From assembly GCF_029210365.1 (NCBI RefSeq), contig NZ_JARGES010000056.1, positions 62,001-126,000 on the forward strand: DNA of 64,000 nt, read 5' to 3'. A program made the translations under genes and the position numbers. The notes beneath the pieces were generated by a model that saw nothing but the letters and a program-made list of their open reading frames with translations, searched no databases and was not told where the DNA came from. This DNA comes from Mesorhizobium sp. YIM 152430. Lineage in GTDB: Bacteria; Pseudomonadota; Alphaproteobacteria; Rhizobiales; Rhizobiaceae. Shown one piece after another: positions 8,972 through 17,030 of the stretch; position 1 is the first letter of the stretch, and each line of letters starts with the position of its first letter.

Positions 8972-9282
8972 TGCTGACAGCCATTCCCGGCCTCCTGAAC
9001 GCGCAAGGGCCGGCCAGGCCCTTCGAGGCTTCCTTCGCGCAGCCCACGCAGGCGGCCTCCATCGGACAGAGCTTCGCCGACGCGCTCGGCGACACGGCCA
9101 TGGCGACCATCGGCAAGCTTCAGAACGCCGAGCAGGCTTCCTTCAAGGGAATGCAGGGCGGCCTCGAAACGCGTGAGGTGGTCGACGCAGTCATGAGCGC
9201 CGAACAATCGCTCCAGGCGGCCATCGCGATCCGCGACAAGATCGTGAGTTCCTACCTCGAAATCAGCCGTATGCAGATCTGA
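8971..9282 (+). CDS. fliE: Hook-basal body junction protein FliE
   Basis: Adapter that joins the MS-ring to the rod; the first axial protein exported. The 103 residues end with the conserved helical region (VVDAVMSAEQSLQAAIAIRD, then a KIVSSYLEISRMQI tail), the FliE signature. Its start is fused to the flgC stop. The N-terminus is variable, as usual. Confidence 0.93.
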   Translation: MLTAIPGLLNAQGPARPFEASFAQPTQAASIGQSFADALGDTAMATIGKLQNAEQASFKGMQGGLETREVVDAVMSAEQSLQAAIAIRDKIVSSYLEISRMQI

Positions 9283-9296
9283 CGGAGAAGACCTGA

Positions 9297-10085
9297 ATGA
9301 AAGCGCTCGCCATCGCGGCTACGGGGATGACGGCCCAGCAGGCCAATCTCGAAGTCATCGCCAACAACATCGCCAATCTGAACACGACCGGCTTCAAGCG
9401 CGCCCGCGCCGAATTCACCGATCTTCTCTATCAGGTCGACCGCCTGCAAGGCGTGCCCGCGCGCGCCGATACGGGCATCGTGCCGGAAGGCGCGAGCTTC
9501 GGGCTCGGCGTCAAGCTCGCTGCCGTGCGCAACGTCCACATGCAGGGTGCGCTCGCCACCACCGGCAACACGCACGACCTCGCCATTCAGGGCGGCGGCT
9601 GGTTCGAGATCGAGGGGCCGGACGGAGAAGTCCTCTACACCCGCGCCGGCGCATTCAACCTCAACGCCGAGGGCGAAGTGGTGACGGTGCAGGGGATGCG
9701 CGTCCTGCCCAACATCGTCGTTCCCGAAAACGCGCTCGACTTCACGGTCAACGGCTCGGGTCAGGTCTTCGCGCGCATTCCCGGCCAGGACGAGCCGGCC
9801 GATCTCGGCCAGTTGAACCTCGTCGCCTTCGCCAACGATGCCGGTCTCGCGCCGCTCGGCGACAACCTCTTCCGCCAGACCGCCGCTTCGGGCGACCCGG
9901 TGCAGGGCCTGCCCGGCATCGACGGCCTCGGCACGATCGCGCAAGGGTATCTGGAAAGCTCCAACGTCGATCCGGTTCGCGAAATCACCGAACTGATCAG
10001 CGCCCAGCGCGGCTACGAGATGAATTCCAAGGTCATCACCACCGCCGACCAGATGGCGGCCACCGTTTCGCAGAACATGAGGTAG
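9297..10085 (+). CDS. flgG: Flagellar distal rod protein FlgG
   Basis: Distal rod subunit of 262 residues, the canonical FlgG length. It has the N-terminal [18 protein letters not shown] motif (about 22-39), a central TRAGAFNLN repeat region, and the C-terminal [20 protein letters not shown] (about 221-240). It lies 14 bp after fliE and 6 bp before flgA. Compared with FlgF at 5500 it is longer and has the standard distal-rod insertions. Confidence 0.97.
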   Translation: MKALAIAATGMTAQQANLEVIANNIANLNTTGFKRARAEFTDLLYQVDRLQGVPARADTGIVPEGASFGLGVKLAAVRNVHMQGALATTGNTHDLAIQGGGWFEIEGPDGEVLYTRAGAFNLNAEGEVVTVQGMRVLPNIVVPENALDFTVNGSGQVFARIPGQDEPADLGQLNLVAFANDAGLAPLGDNLFRQTAASGDPVQGLPGIDGLGTIAQGYLESSNVDPVREITELISAQRGYEMNSKVITTADQMAATVSQNMR

Positions 10086-10091
10086 GACGCC

Positions 10092-10550
10092 ATGTCGCGT
10101 CGCTTGATCGGCATCGCCTTCGCTGCTCTGGCCTTTCTCGCACCGGCTTTCGCCGCTGCGCAGGAAACGGTCGTGGTGCCGACGCGCGTCATCTATCCGG
10201 GCCAGGAGATCGGCTTCGACCTGCTCGAAGTCGTGCCGCTGCGCCGGCAATTGCCCAATCCGTCGATCTATGCGCTCGAGATGGAACAGTTCGCCGGCAA
10301 GGTTGCGCGCAACACGCTGCTCCCCGGCCGCATGGTCGCGGTCGCCGCGCTGCGCGACACCTATGTGGTCGAGGCCGGCAAGCCGGTCGAGATGCAGTTC
10401 GTGCAGGGTCCCCTGATCATTTCGGTCACCGGCGTGCCGCTCCAGCCGGGTTCGGCCGGCGACGTCGTGCGCGTCCGCAATCTGGATTCCGGCGCGGTCG
10501 TCTCCGGTGTCGTGATGGCCGACGGCACCGTCCGGGTCTCCGCATTATGA
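10092..10550 (+). CDS. flgA: P-ring assembly chaperone FlgA
   Basis: Periplasmic chaperone for P-ring (FlgI) assembly. A Sec signal peptide is evident (hydrophobic core about 5-20, cleavage near AFAAA at 23). A short SAF-type domain follows (about 30-95, with RNTLLPGRMVA) and a C-terminal domain. The 152 residues are the short rhizobial form; enterobacterial FlgA is longer. Its stop overlaps the flgI ATG by four bases (ATGA), coupling chaperone and client. Confidence 0.93.
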   Translation: MSRRLIGIAFAALAFLAPAFAAAQETVVVPTRVIYPGQEIGFDLLEVVPLRRQLPNPSIYALEMEQFAGKVARNTLLPGRMVAVAALRDTYVVEAGKPVEMQFVQGPLIISVTGVPLQPGSAGDVVRVRNLDSGAVVSGVVMADGTVRVSAL

Positions 10551-11650
10551 TGCGGTTCTGGATCTTCGTCATCGCAGCCGTCGCGGCCTTCGCCCTGCCG
10601 GCCGGCGCGACCTCGCGCATCAAGGATGTCGCAACGCTGCAAAGCGCGCGCGACAACCAACTCGTCGGCTACGGCCTCGTCATCGGTCTGCAAGGCTCCG
10701 GCGACAGTCTGCGCAACTCGCCCTTCACCGAACAGTCGATCCGCGCGATGCTCGAAAATCTCGGCATCGCCTCGCAGGGCTCGGCGGCGCGCTCGCGCAA
10801 TGTCGCGGCCGTCATCGTCACCGCCAATCTGCCCGCCTTCGTCCAGTCGGGCGCGCGCATCGACGTCAACGTCTCGTCGATGGGCGATGCGGCTTCGTTG
10901 CAGGGCGGCACGCTGGTCATGACCCCGCTGCGCGCGCCCGACGGCGACATCTATGCCGTCGCGCAGGGCGGAATCATCGTCTCCGGCTTCACCGCGCAGG
11001 GCGCGGCCGAAACGCTGACGCAAGGCGTGCCCACCGCCGGCCGCGTGCCGAACGGCGCCATCGTGGAGCGGCAGGTGCCCGGCTCCTTCAACGGCGACGC
11101 GACTCTGACGTTGCAATTGCGCAATCCCGATTTCTCGACCGCCGTGCGCATCACCGACGCGATCAACACTTATGCCCGCCAGCGCTTCGGCACGGCCGTC
11201 GCGTCCGAGCAGGACGCGCGCACGGTGCTGATCACGCGGCCCGCCAACATCTCGACGGCGCGCTTTTACGCCGAGATCGAGAACCTCGCCGTCCAGTCCG
11301 ACACGCCCGCCCGCGTGGTGGTTGACGAGCGCACCGGCACCATCGTCATCGGCCAGGATGTTCGGATCGCCCGCGTTGCGATCAGCCACGGGTCGCTGAC
11401 CGTGCGGATCACCGAGATGCCGCAGGTGGTCCAGCCCGACCCCTTTACCGATGGCCAGACCGCGATCGAGGACTTCACCCAGATCGAGGCTGAGCGGCCC
11501 GACGCGCAGGTCGCGCTTCTGGACGGGCCGAACCTCGAAGCGCTGGTCGCCGGTCTGAACCGCCTCGGCGTCAAGCCGGACGGCATCATCTCAATCCTCC
11601 AGGGCATCAAGACCGCCGGCGCGCTTCAGGCCGAGCTGGTCGTGCAATAG
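10547..11650 (+). CDS. flgI: Flagellar P-ring protein FlgI
   Basis: Periplasmic P-ring subunit, the bushing around the rod at the peptidoglycan layer. A signal peptide covers about residues 1-22, then SRIKDVATLQSARDNQLVGY, a FlgI signature, leads into a 367-residue protein of normal length. The ATG at 10547 overlaps the flgA stop; a second ATG follows immediately. motE begins 8 bp downstream. Confidence 0.97.
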   Translation: MMRFWIFVIAAVAAFALPAGATSRIKDVATLQSARDNQLVGYGLVIGLQGSGDSLRNSPFTEQSIRAMLENLGIASQGSAARSRNVAAVIVTANLPAFVQSGARIDVNVSSMGDAASLQGGTLVMTPLRAPDGDIYAVAQGGIIVSGFTAQGAAETLTQGVPTAGRVPNGAIVERQVPGSFNGDATLTLQLRNPDFSTAVRITDAINTYARQRFGTAVASEQDARTVLITRPANISTARFYAEIENLAVQSDTPARVVVDERTGTIVIGQDVRIARVAISHGSLTVRITEMPQVVQPDPFTDGQTAIEDFTQIEAERPDAQVALLDGPNLEALVAGLNRLGVKPDGIISILQGIKTAGALQAELVVQ

Positions 11651-11658
11651 GCCGCGCG

Positions 11659-12156
11659 ATGACACATATGACCCTCTCCCAGACATTGCGGCTTGCCGCG
11701 GTCGCCGGCTGCCTTTCCGTCCTCGCCGGCCCCGCCGCCACGCAGGAAACGCCGGTCACGTCCAACGATGTCGAGCGCTTCTGCACCAACATCGCCGATG
11801 CCGCGCGCGACCAGCGCTATGCGCTCCAGGCGCAGGAACTGCGCAATCTCCAGGCCGAGGTCGATGCCCGCATCGCAGCGCTGGAGGAAAAGCGTGCCGA
11901 ATACGAGGAGTGGCTGGCACGTCGCGAGACGTTCCTGTCCAAGGCGCGCGACAATGTCGTCGACATCTACGGCCGGATGCGCCCGGACGCGGCCGCCGAA
12001 AGGCTGACCGAACTCGGGCCGGAGCTAGCCGCCGGCATCCTGATGAAGCTCGACGCCCGTAAGGCCGGCATCATCATGAATGAAATGGAAACGAAGGCCG
12101 CCGCCGGCGTCACGTCGATCATGGCGAGCGCCGCGCGCGAGAAGGACCCGTCATGA
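11659..12156 (+). CDS. motE: MotE, periplasmic motility chaperone
   Basis: In Sinorhizobium meliloti MotE is a periplasmic chaperone specific for MotC. This 165-residue protein sits in the same flgI-motE-flgH position. A signal peptide (about 1-28) is followed by a coiled-coil rich in Glu, Arg and Gln (about 50-105) and a C-terminal MgtE-N-like segment (RMRPDAAAERLTELGPELAA, then GIL). A second in-frame ATG lies at 11668, so the exact start is open. Its presence with motB-motC at 17659-20051 supports the rhizobial stator system. Confidence 0.88.
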   Translation: MTHMTLSQTLRLAAVAGCLSVLAGPAATQETPVTSNDVERFCTNIADAARDQRYALQAQELRNLQAEVDARIAALEEKRAEYEEWLARRETFLSKARDNVVDIYGRMRPDAAAERLTELGPELAAGILMKLDARKAGIIMNEMETKAAAGVTSIMASAAREKDPS

Positions 12157-12857
12157 TGGCCCGCAACGGCATTGCCGTCCTTACCCTCCTCATCCTCGCC
12201 GGCTGCTCGCAGACCGCCGAACTCGGCCGCGAGCCGAAGCTGACGCCGGTCGGCTACGGTGTCGTCTCCGGCACGAAGCAGACCATGACCTACCCCAATC
12301 CCGAAGCGCCGCAGGTGCGTCGCAACTCGCTCTGGGACGACCGCCAGAGCCGGCTCTTCACCGATGCCCGCGCGCTCGACAATGGCGACATCCTGACGGT
12401 TCTGATCTCGATCAACGACCGCGCCGCCCTCAACAATGAATCAGATCGCCGGCGCACCTCGGCCCGCTCCATGGGCCTGTCCGGTAACGCGTCGTTCGAA
12501 GGAGCATCCACCGGCGGGGGGCTCGACCTGACGGCTTCGGGCAACAGCCAGAGCCTTGGCCGGGGCTCGACCGAACGCTCCGAACAGATCAACATGCGCG
12601 TCGCCGCCGTCGTCACCGACGTCCTGCCGAACGGCAATCTCCTGATCATGGGCTCGCAGGAAGTGCGCGTGAACGCGGAACTGCGCATCCTCACCATCGC
12701 CGGCATCGTGCGCCCGTCGGATATCGGAGCCGAAAACACCATTTCCTATGAGCGCATCGCCGAGGCCCGCGTCTCCTATGGCGGACGCGGCCGTCTTTCC
12801 GAGGTCCAGCAGCCGACCTGGGGGCAGCAGGTCGTCGACACCGTGCTGCCCTTCTAG
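12153..12857 (+). CDS. flgH: Flagellar L-ring lipoprotein FlgH
   Basis: Outer-membrane ring subunit. The N-terminus carries a lipoprotein signal with lipobox LAGC, the acylated Cys being residue 18. The body (LWDDRQSRLFTDARALDNGD, VLISINDRAALNN) and the C-terminal GIVRPSDIGAENTI segment are characteristic. Length is 234 residues. The start overlaps the motE stop by four bases. Confidence 0.97.
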   Translation: MMARNGIAVLTLLILAGCSQTAELGREPKLTPVGYGVVSGTKQTMTYPNPEAPQVRRNSLWDDRQSRLFTDARALDNGDILTVLISINDRAALNNESDRRRTSARSMGLSGNASFEGASTGGGLDLTASGNSQSLGRGSTERSEQINMRVAAVVTDVLPNGNLLIMGSQEVRVNAELRILTIAGIVRPSDIGAENTISYERIAEARVSYGGRGRLSEVQQPTWGQQVVDTVLPF

Positions 12858-12869
12858 GAGATCGCAACC

Positions 12870-13358
12870 ATGGCCGCAGCGATCGAAGACAAGACGGGCG
12901 AGAAGAAGAAGGGTGGCTCCGTCGTCGTGACGGGCGTCGTCTTTCTCGTGCTGACGGCAGGTGCCGTCGGCGCAGGCTGGTTCCTCGGCGACATGCTGGG
13001 GTCCGAGGCGCGCGCCGCCAAGGCCGAAGCTGCCGAAACGATCGCCGGCGCCGAGGCGGGCGCGCACGAATCGAGCCTCGCCCTCCTGCCGCTGCCCGCC
13101 ATCACCACCGCGCTCGCCGCCCCCGCCGACGTCTGGGCCCGACTCGAAACCACGCTCCTCTTCGAGGAAAAGGTCGACGAACTCGTCGGCGAAGCCGTCC
13201 ATCAGGACATCCTCGCCTTCCTGCGCACGATCAAGCCGCACCAGATCGAGGGTGCCTCGGGGTATCGCCACTTCAAGGCCGATCTCGACGACATCGCCCG
13301 CATCCGCTCCGACGGCAAGATAAAGGGCGTCCTGATTAGGACGCTGCTCTTCGAATGA
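12870..13358 (+). CDS. fliL: Flagellar basal body-associated protein FliL
   Basis: Single-pass inner-membrane protein that surrounds the stator and stabilises torque generation. It has a Lys-rich N-terminus, a membrane helix at about 19-40, an Ala/Glu-rich linker, and a periplasmic FliL domain ending with the conserved DIARIRSDGKIKGVLIRTLL segment. Length 162 residues. The stop overlaps the fliP ATG by four bases. A second FliL-like protein appears at the end of the flagellar region (32391). Confidence 0.92.
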   Translation: MAAAIEDKTGEKKKGGSVVVTGVVFLVLTAGAVGAGWFLGDMLGSEARAAKAEAAETIAGAEAGAHESSLALLPLPAITTALAAPADVWARLETTLLFEEKVDELVGEAVHQDILAFLRTIKPHQIEGASGYRHFKADLDDIARIRSDGKIKGVLIRTLLFE

Positions 13359-14089
13359 AATTTCTCGTCTACGCGATCGCCTTTTTCTGGCTGACGGGAT
13401 CGGCCGGCGCACAGACGCTCGACCTCGGCGCCTTGACCGGCCAGACGGACGGCTCGACGGTCGGCACGATCATCCAGCTCTTCGGCATATTGACGGTTCT
13501 CTCCGTCGCGCCGGGCATCCTGATCATGGTGACGAGCTTCACCCGCTTCGTCATCGCGCTGTCGATCCTGCGCGCCGGCATGGGCCTGCCCTCGACGCCG
13601 GCGAATTTGATCCTGATCTCGCTGTCGCTCTTCATGACCTTCTACGTCATGTCGCCGACCTTCGACCGCGCGTGGCAGAACGGCCTCCAACCGCTCATCA
13701 ACAACGAAATCAGTGAAGAGGAAGCGGTCACCGAGATCGCGGAGCCGTTCCGCGCCTTCATGCTGCGCAACGTGCGCGACCAGGACCTCGCGCTTTTCGC
13801 AGACCTTGCCGCCGAGCGCGGCCAGGCGATCGCCGAGGGCGAGGCGGTCGACATGCGCATCCTCGTCCCGGCCTTCCTGATCTCGGAAATCCGGCGCGGC
13901 TTCGAGATCGGCTTCCTCATCGTCCTGCCTTTCCTCGTCATCGACCTCATCGTCGCGACCATCACCATGGCGATGGGCATGATGATGCTCCCCCCCACCG
14001 TCGTGGCCCTGCCCTTCAAGATCCTGTTCTTCGTCCTGATCGACGGCTGGAACCTGCTCGTCGGCAGTCTGGTCAGGTCGATCGCCTGA
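13355..14089 (+). CDS. fliP: Flagellar export gate protein FliP
   Basis: Core membrane subunit of the FliPQR export gate. A cleavable N-terminal signal segment (about 1-21) is followed by membrane helices at about 40-62, 80-105, 185-205 and 210-235. FliP signatures are VMTSFTRFVIALSILRAGMG, PFLVIDLIVATITMAMGMMM and PFKILFFVLIDGW. The 244 residues are typical. It ends the flgB-to-fliP run. Downstream lies a palindromic repeat rather than a simple terminator. fliQ and fliR are encoded far downstream at 27760 and 30241. Confidence 0.97.
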   Translation: MKFLVYAIAFFWLTGSAGAQTLDLGALTGQTDGSTVGTIIQLFGILTVLSVAPGILIMVTSFTRFVIALSILRAGMGLPSTPANLILISLSLFMTFYVMSPTFDRAWQNGLQPLINNEISEEEAVTEIAEPFRAFMLRNVRDQDLALFADLAAERGQAIAEGEAVDMRILVPAFLISEIRRGFEIGFLIVLPFLVIDLIVATITMAMGMMMLPPTVVALPFKILFFVLIDGWNLLVGSLVRSIA

Positions 14090-14104
14090 AGTTCTTCCTG
14101 AAGT

Positions 14105-14250
14105 GACCCCCACCCTTTATCCCTCCCCACAAGGGGGAGGGTGGGCATCCACGTCGAGTCCACTCTTCAAACTGGATGAAGCATTGAAGGGTCAGACTCA
14201 ACGCCGACGGCTCCCTCCCCCCTTGTGGGGAGGGATAAAGGGTGGGGGTC
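14105..14250. repeat. 146-bp palindromic intergenic element, copy 1
   Basis: Arms of about 37 bases (14105-14141 and 14213-14250) begin GACCCCCACCC and end GGGTGGGGGTC, with internal TCCCTCCCCACAAGGGG blocks. The 71-base middle contains TTCAAAC and GCATTGA segments shared with the copy at 63184-63329, which is also 146 bp long. It lies 15 bp after the fliP stop. RNA from either strand would fold into a long hairpin, so it may stop or protect transcripts. Confidence 0.85.
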
Positions 14251-14300
14251 CGGCTCAAAAAGCCCCATCCTTTTGAAAATAAACAACCTGTGAAACACCT

Positions 14301-14320
14301 CGTTAAGACCTCGTCCCTAT
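14301..14320 (+). promoter_or_regulatory. Candidate flagellar promoter element for flagellin
   Basis: Reads CGTTAAG, 10 bases, TAT, the most diverged of the seven copies (TTAAG for GCAAG). It ends 126 bp before the flagellin ATG, much farther than the other copies (28-66 bp). This implies a long untranslated leader. Confidence 0.5.
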
Positions 14321-14446
14321 GAATCACGAGGCACGACGGACTGACGCTCATTGAGGGGATGTCACAGGCATGATGCCGCTCCGTCGCACCGGTTCTGAAG
14401 CCCGGTATGTCCCGTAGAGTTTTCCGTACACACAGGGGCAATTATC
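14321..14446 (+). promoter_or_regulatory. Flagellin 5' leader, possible FlbT/FlaF target
   Basis: About 125 bases separate the promoter-like element from the flagellin ATG, with no ORF. In Caulobacter, FlbT binds the flagellin mRNA leader and limits its stability, with FlaF as the opposing factor. Both homologues are encoded here (26557-27344). CAGGGG seven to twelve bases before the ATG is the ribosome site. The regulatory role is inferred. Confidence 0.4.
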
Positions 14447-15226
14447 ATGTCGAGCCTTCTCACCAACACCTCCGCAATGACCGCTCTCCAGACGTTGCAG
14501 AGCACCAACAAGAATCTCGCGACGACGCAGAACCGCATCGCCACCGGCGAGCGCGTTTCGACCGCATCCGACAACGCGGCCTACTGGTCGATCGCCACGG
14601 GCATGAAGGCGCAGAGCGGTGCGCTTTCGGCCGTCAAGGACTCGCTCGGCTTCGGCGCCGCCGTCGTCGACACCGCAGTCACCGGTCTCGAAGAGGGCAT
14701 CAAGCTCGCCGAACAGATCATGCAGAAATACGTCGCCCGCGAACAGGACGGCGTCGACACGGCTGCGATCGACGCGGAAATCGTCGAACTGAAGGCGCAG
14801 ATGGTCTCGATCGCCACCTCGTCCGACTTCGAAGGCCAGAACCTGATCTCGGCCGGCGGTGCAGCCGTCAACATCGTGAGTTCTTATACCGCTGCCGGTG
14901 GCGTCACGACCGTTACGGTTGCTGCCTACGATCTCGAAGGCGAAAGCGCCACGATGCTCGACGCTGCATCCTCGCAGACGGCCCTCGACGCCATGCGCGC
15001 CGCTGCCGCCACGATGGGCGCCTCCAAGGCCCGCATCGACTCGCAGCTCGAGTTCACCGGCAAGCTTATGGACGCCATCGACCGCGGCGTGGGCGTCCTG
15101 GTCGACGCCGACATGAACGCCGAATCGGCCCGCCTCTCGGCTCTGCAGACGCAGCAGCAGCTCGGCATCCAGGCGCTGTCGATCGCCAACCAGAACTCGC
15201 AGTCGATCCTGTCGCTCTTCCGTTAA
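14447..15226 (+). CDS. Flagellin, short form
   Basis: Filament subunit exported through the flagellar type III system. The N-terminal D0/D1 region (MSSLLTNTSAMTALQTLQ, RIATGERVSTASDNAAYWSI) and C-terminal D1/D0 region (ESARLSALQTQQQLGIQALS, NQNSQSILSLFR) are fully conserved. The central variable domain is nearly absent, only about 60 residues rich in Ala, Val and Thr. At 259 residues it is shorter than the usual rhizobial flagellins (over 300). Only one flagellin gene occurs here, where Sinorhizobium has several in tandem. It is a stand-alone unit with its own promoter-like element and a strong terminator. Others may exist outside the window. Confidence 0.96.
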   Translation: MSSLLTNTSAMTALQTLQSTNKNLATTQNRIATGERVSTASDNAAYWSIATGMKAQSGALSAVKDSLGFGAAVVDTAVTGLEEGIKLAEQIMQKYVAREQDGVDTAAIDAEIVELKAQMVSIATSSDFEGQNLISAGGAAVNIVSSYTAAGGVTTVTVAAYDLEGESATMLDAASSQTALDAMRAAAATMGASKARIDSQLEFTGKLMDAIDRGVGVLVDADMNAESARLSALQTQQQLGIQALSIANQNSQSILSLFR

Positions 15227-15252
15227 TCGGAACGCACAGTCTGACTTCATGG

Positions 15253-15287
15253 ATCGGGCCGCGCATGTCGCGGCCCGATTTCATTTT
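15253..15287 (+). terminator. Intrinsic terminator of the flagellin gene
   Basis: A perfect 11-bp stem (ATCGGGCCGCG, 15253-15263, with 15269-15279) and five-base loop are followed by TTCATTTT. It lies 26 bp after the flagellin stop and isolates it from fliF, whose promoter-like element starts two bases later. Confidence 0.85.
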
Positions 15288-15288
15288 C

Positions 15289-15308
15289 GCACAAGCTTGA
15301 ATGCCTAA
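15289..15308 (+). promoter_or_regulatory. Candidate flagellar promoter element for fliF operon
   Basis: Reads GCACAAG, 10 bases, TAA, placed directly after the flagellin terminator and 66 bp before the first possible fliF start. It matches the other flagellar copies at seven or more fixed positions. Confidence 0.55.
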
Positions 15309-15374
15309 GGTCTGCGCAACCCGCAGCATGTCGCCCGAAAGTGGTCGCCGGTTTCGGGACGACGACATGCGACG

Positions 15375-17030
15375 ATGCATTGCCGGAGCGCGAAGCCTTT
15401 GCCTGAACAGTTCAAGACCCTTCTCGACAATCTGCGCGCCTTCGGCCCGCAAAAGCTTGCCATCATGGGCGGTGTCGGCGCCTTCGTCGTGGCGACCGTC
15501 ATCGGCGCGTCGATCTGGTTGAACAAGCCGAGCTACGAGACGCTCTATGTCGGCCTCGACCGGGGTGACATCAACCAGATCGGCATGGTGCTGGGCGAGA
15601 ACGGGATCGATTTCGACGTCGCCAGCGACGGCACCACAGTCATGGTGCCGGTCGGGCGCACCGGCCCGGCGCGGATGCTGCTCGCCGAACGCGGCCTGCC
15701 GACCTCGACCAATGCCGGCTATGAGCTTTTCGACAATGTCGGCTCCTTCGGCCTGACCTCCTTCATGCAGCAGGTCACGCGGGTTCGCGCGCTCGAAGGC
15801 GAGATCGCCCGCACCATCCAGTCGATCGCCGGCGTCAAGGCGGCGCGCGTTCACATCGTCATGTCGGAGCGCGCCAACTTCCGCCGCGAGGAACAGCGTC
15901 CGTCGGCTTCCGTCGTCATCCGCACGGCGGGCAGCGACGCTACGCAGGCCGCGATGTCGATCCGGCACATGGTCGCCTCGGCCGTTCCGGGTTTGTCCGT
16001 CGAGGACGTGACCGTCCTTGATTCCGCCGGCACCCTGCTTGCGGCCGGCGACGACCCGAACAACATGGCGCTGACCCGCGCGATGGGCGTCGAGCGTTCG
16101 GTCGAGGCGCAGGTCGAGGACAATATCCGCCGCGCGCTTTCGCCCTATCTCGGCTACGACAATTTCCGCGCTTCGGTGAAGGCGGAGGTCAACACCGACA
16201 GCCAGCAGATCGAGGAAACGATCTTCGATCCCGAAAGCCGCGTCGAGCGCTCGATGCAGGTGGTGCGCTCCAACGACCAGTCGAACCAGCGCGAGGCCAC
16301 CCAGGCGGCATCCGTCCAGCAGAACCTGCCCGAGGAGCAGGCCGCGCCCGGCGCCGGTCCCGAATCCTCCGAACAGCGCGAGCGCCGCGAGGAAACGACC
16401 AATTACGAGATCAATTCCAAGCGCATCGCCACCGTCTCGAACGGCTACACCGTCTCCAAGATGTCGATCGCCGTCGTCGTCAATCAGGCCCGCCTCGCTT
16501 CCGTCATCGGCGAGAATGCGACGCCCGAGCAGATCGAGATGCGGATCGCCGAAATCCGCAACGTGGTTGCCTCCGCCACCGGTTTTTCCGAAATGCGCGG
16601 CGACGTCATCACCGTCTCCGCCGTCGAGTTCATGGACGGGCTCGAAGGCGCCGATCCGGTTGCCCAAAGCTGGCTGGAATCCGCCGGCCGCCACACCGGC
16701 ACGATGATCAATGCGCTCGCCTTCGTCATCGTCGTCTTCCTCGTCTCCTGGTTCGGCCTGCGTCCGATGACGGCCGCGCTGACGCGTCCGCAGGAAGCCA
16801 TCCCCGGCCCCTCATTCGACGAGGTGCAGAATAGCCTGCCCGCGCCGGCCGACGCTGCGCAGGCGGAAGCCTCGCAGGCCCTCCCCGGCCCCGCGGCCAA
16901 CAACGTCACCGACGATCTGCGCCGCAAGCTGAAGCCCAATCCGCAGGAGCGTCTGGCGCGCATGGTCGATCTGAACGAGGAACGCACCGCCCTCATCCTG
17001 CGCAAATGGGCGCATAAGGAAGCCGCCTGA
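15375..17030 (+). CDS. fliF: Flagellar MS-ring protein FliF
   Basis: Inner-membrane ring that houses the export gate and anchors FliG. Membrane helices flank the protein (about 29-50 and 448-467). Between them lie ring-building motifs (YETLYVGLDRGD, FGLTSFMQQVTRVRALEGEI, RVHIVMSERANFRREEQ). The C-terminal tail (RMVDLNEERTALILRKWAHK) is the FliG-binding end. The frame opens at ATG 15375. TTG at 15399 has a GGAG ten bases upstream and gives an N-terminus (PEQFKTLLDNLRAFG) closer to other rhizobial FliF, so it may be the true start. In Sinorhizobium fliF lies elsewhere in the cluster; here it follows flagellin. Confidence 0.95.
   Translation: MHCRSAKPLPEQFKTLLDNLRAFGPQKLAIMGGVGAFVVATVIGASIWLNKPSYETLYVGLDRGDINQIGMVLGENGIDFDVASDGTTVMVPVGRTGPARMLLAERGLPTSTNAGYELFDNVGSFGLTSFMQQVTRVRALEGEIARTIQSIAGVKAARVHIVMSERANFRREEQRPSASVVIRTAGSDATQAAMSIRHMVASAVPGLSVEDVTVLDSAGTLLAAGDDPNNMALTRAMGVERSVEAQVEDNIRRALSPYLGYDNFRASVKAEVNTDSQQIEETIFDPESRVERSMQVVRSNDQSNQREATQAASVQQNLPEEQAAPGAGPESSEQRERREETTNYEINSKRIATVSNGYTVSKMSIAVVVNQARLASVIGENATPEQIEMRIAEIRNVVASATGFSEMRGDVITVSAVEFMDGLEGADPVAQSWLESAGRHTGTMINALAFVIVVFLVSWFGLRPMTAALTRPQEAIPGPSFDEVQNSLPAPADAAQAEASQALPGPAANNVTDDLRRKLKPNPQERLARMVDLNEERTALILRKWAHKEAA

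Noticed and set aside
14105-14250. Palindromic repeats considered as a CRISPR or transposon end
   Set aside because: There are only two arms per site, no regular direct repeats with spacers, and no cas or transposase gene nearby.
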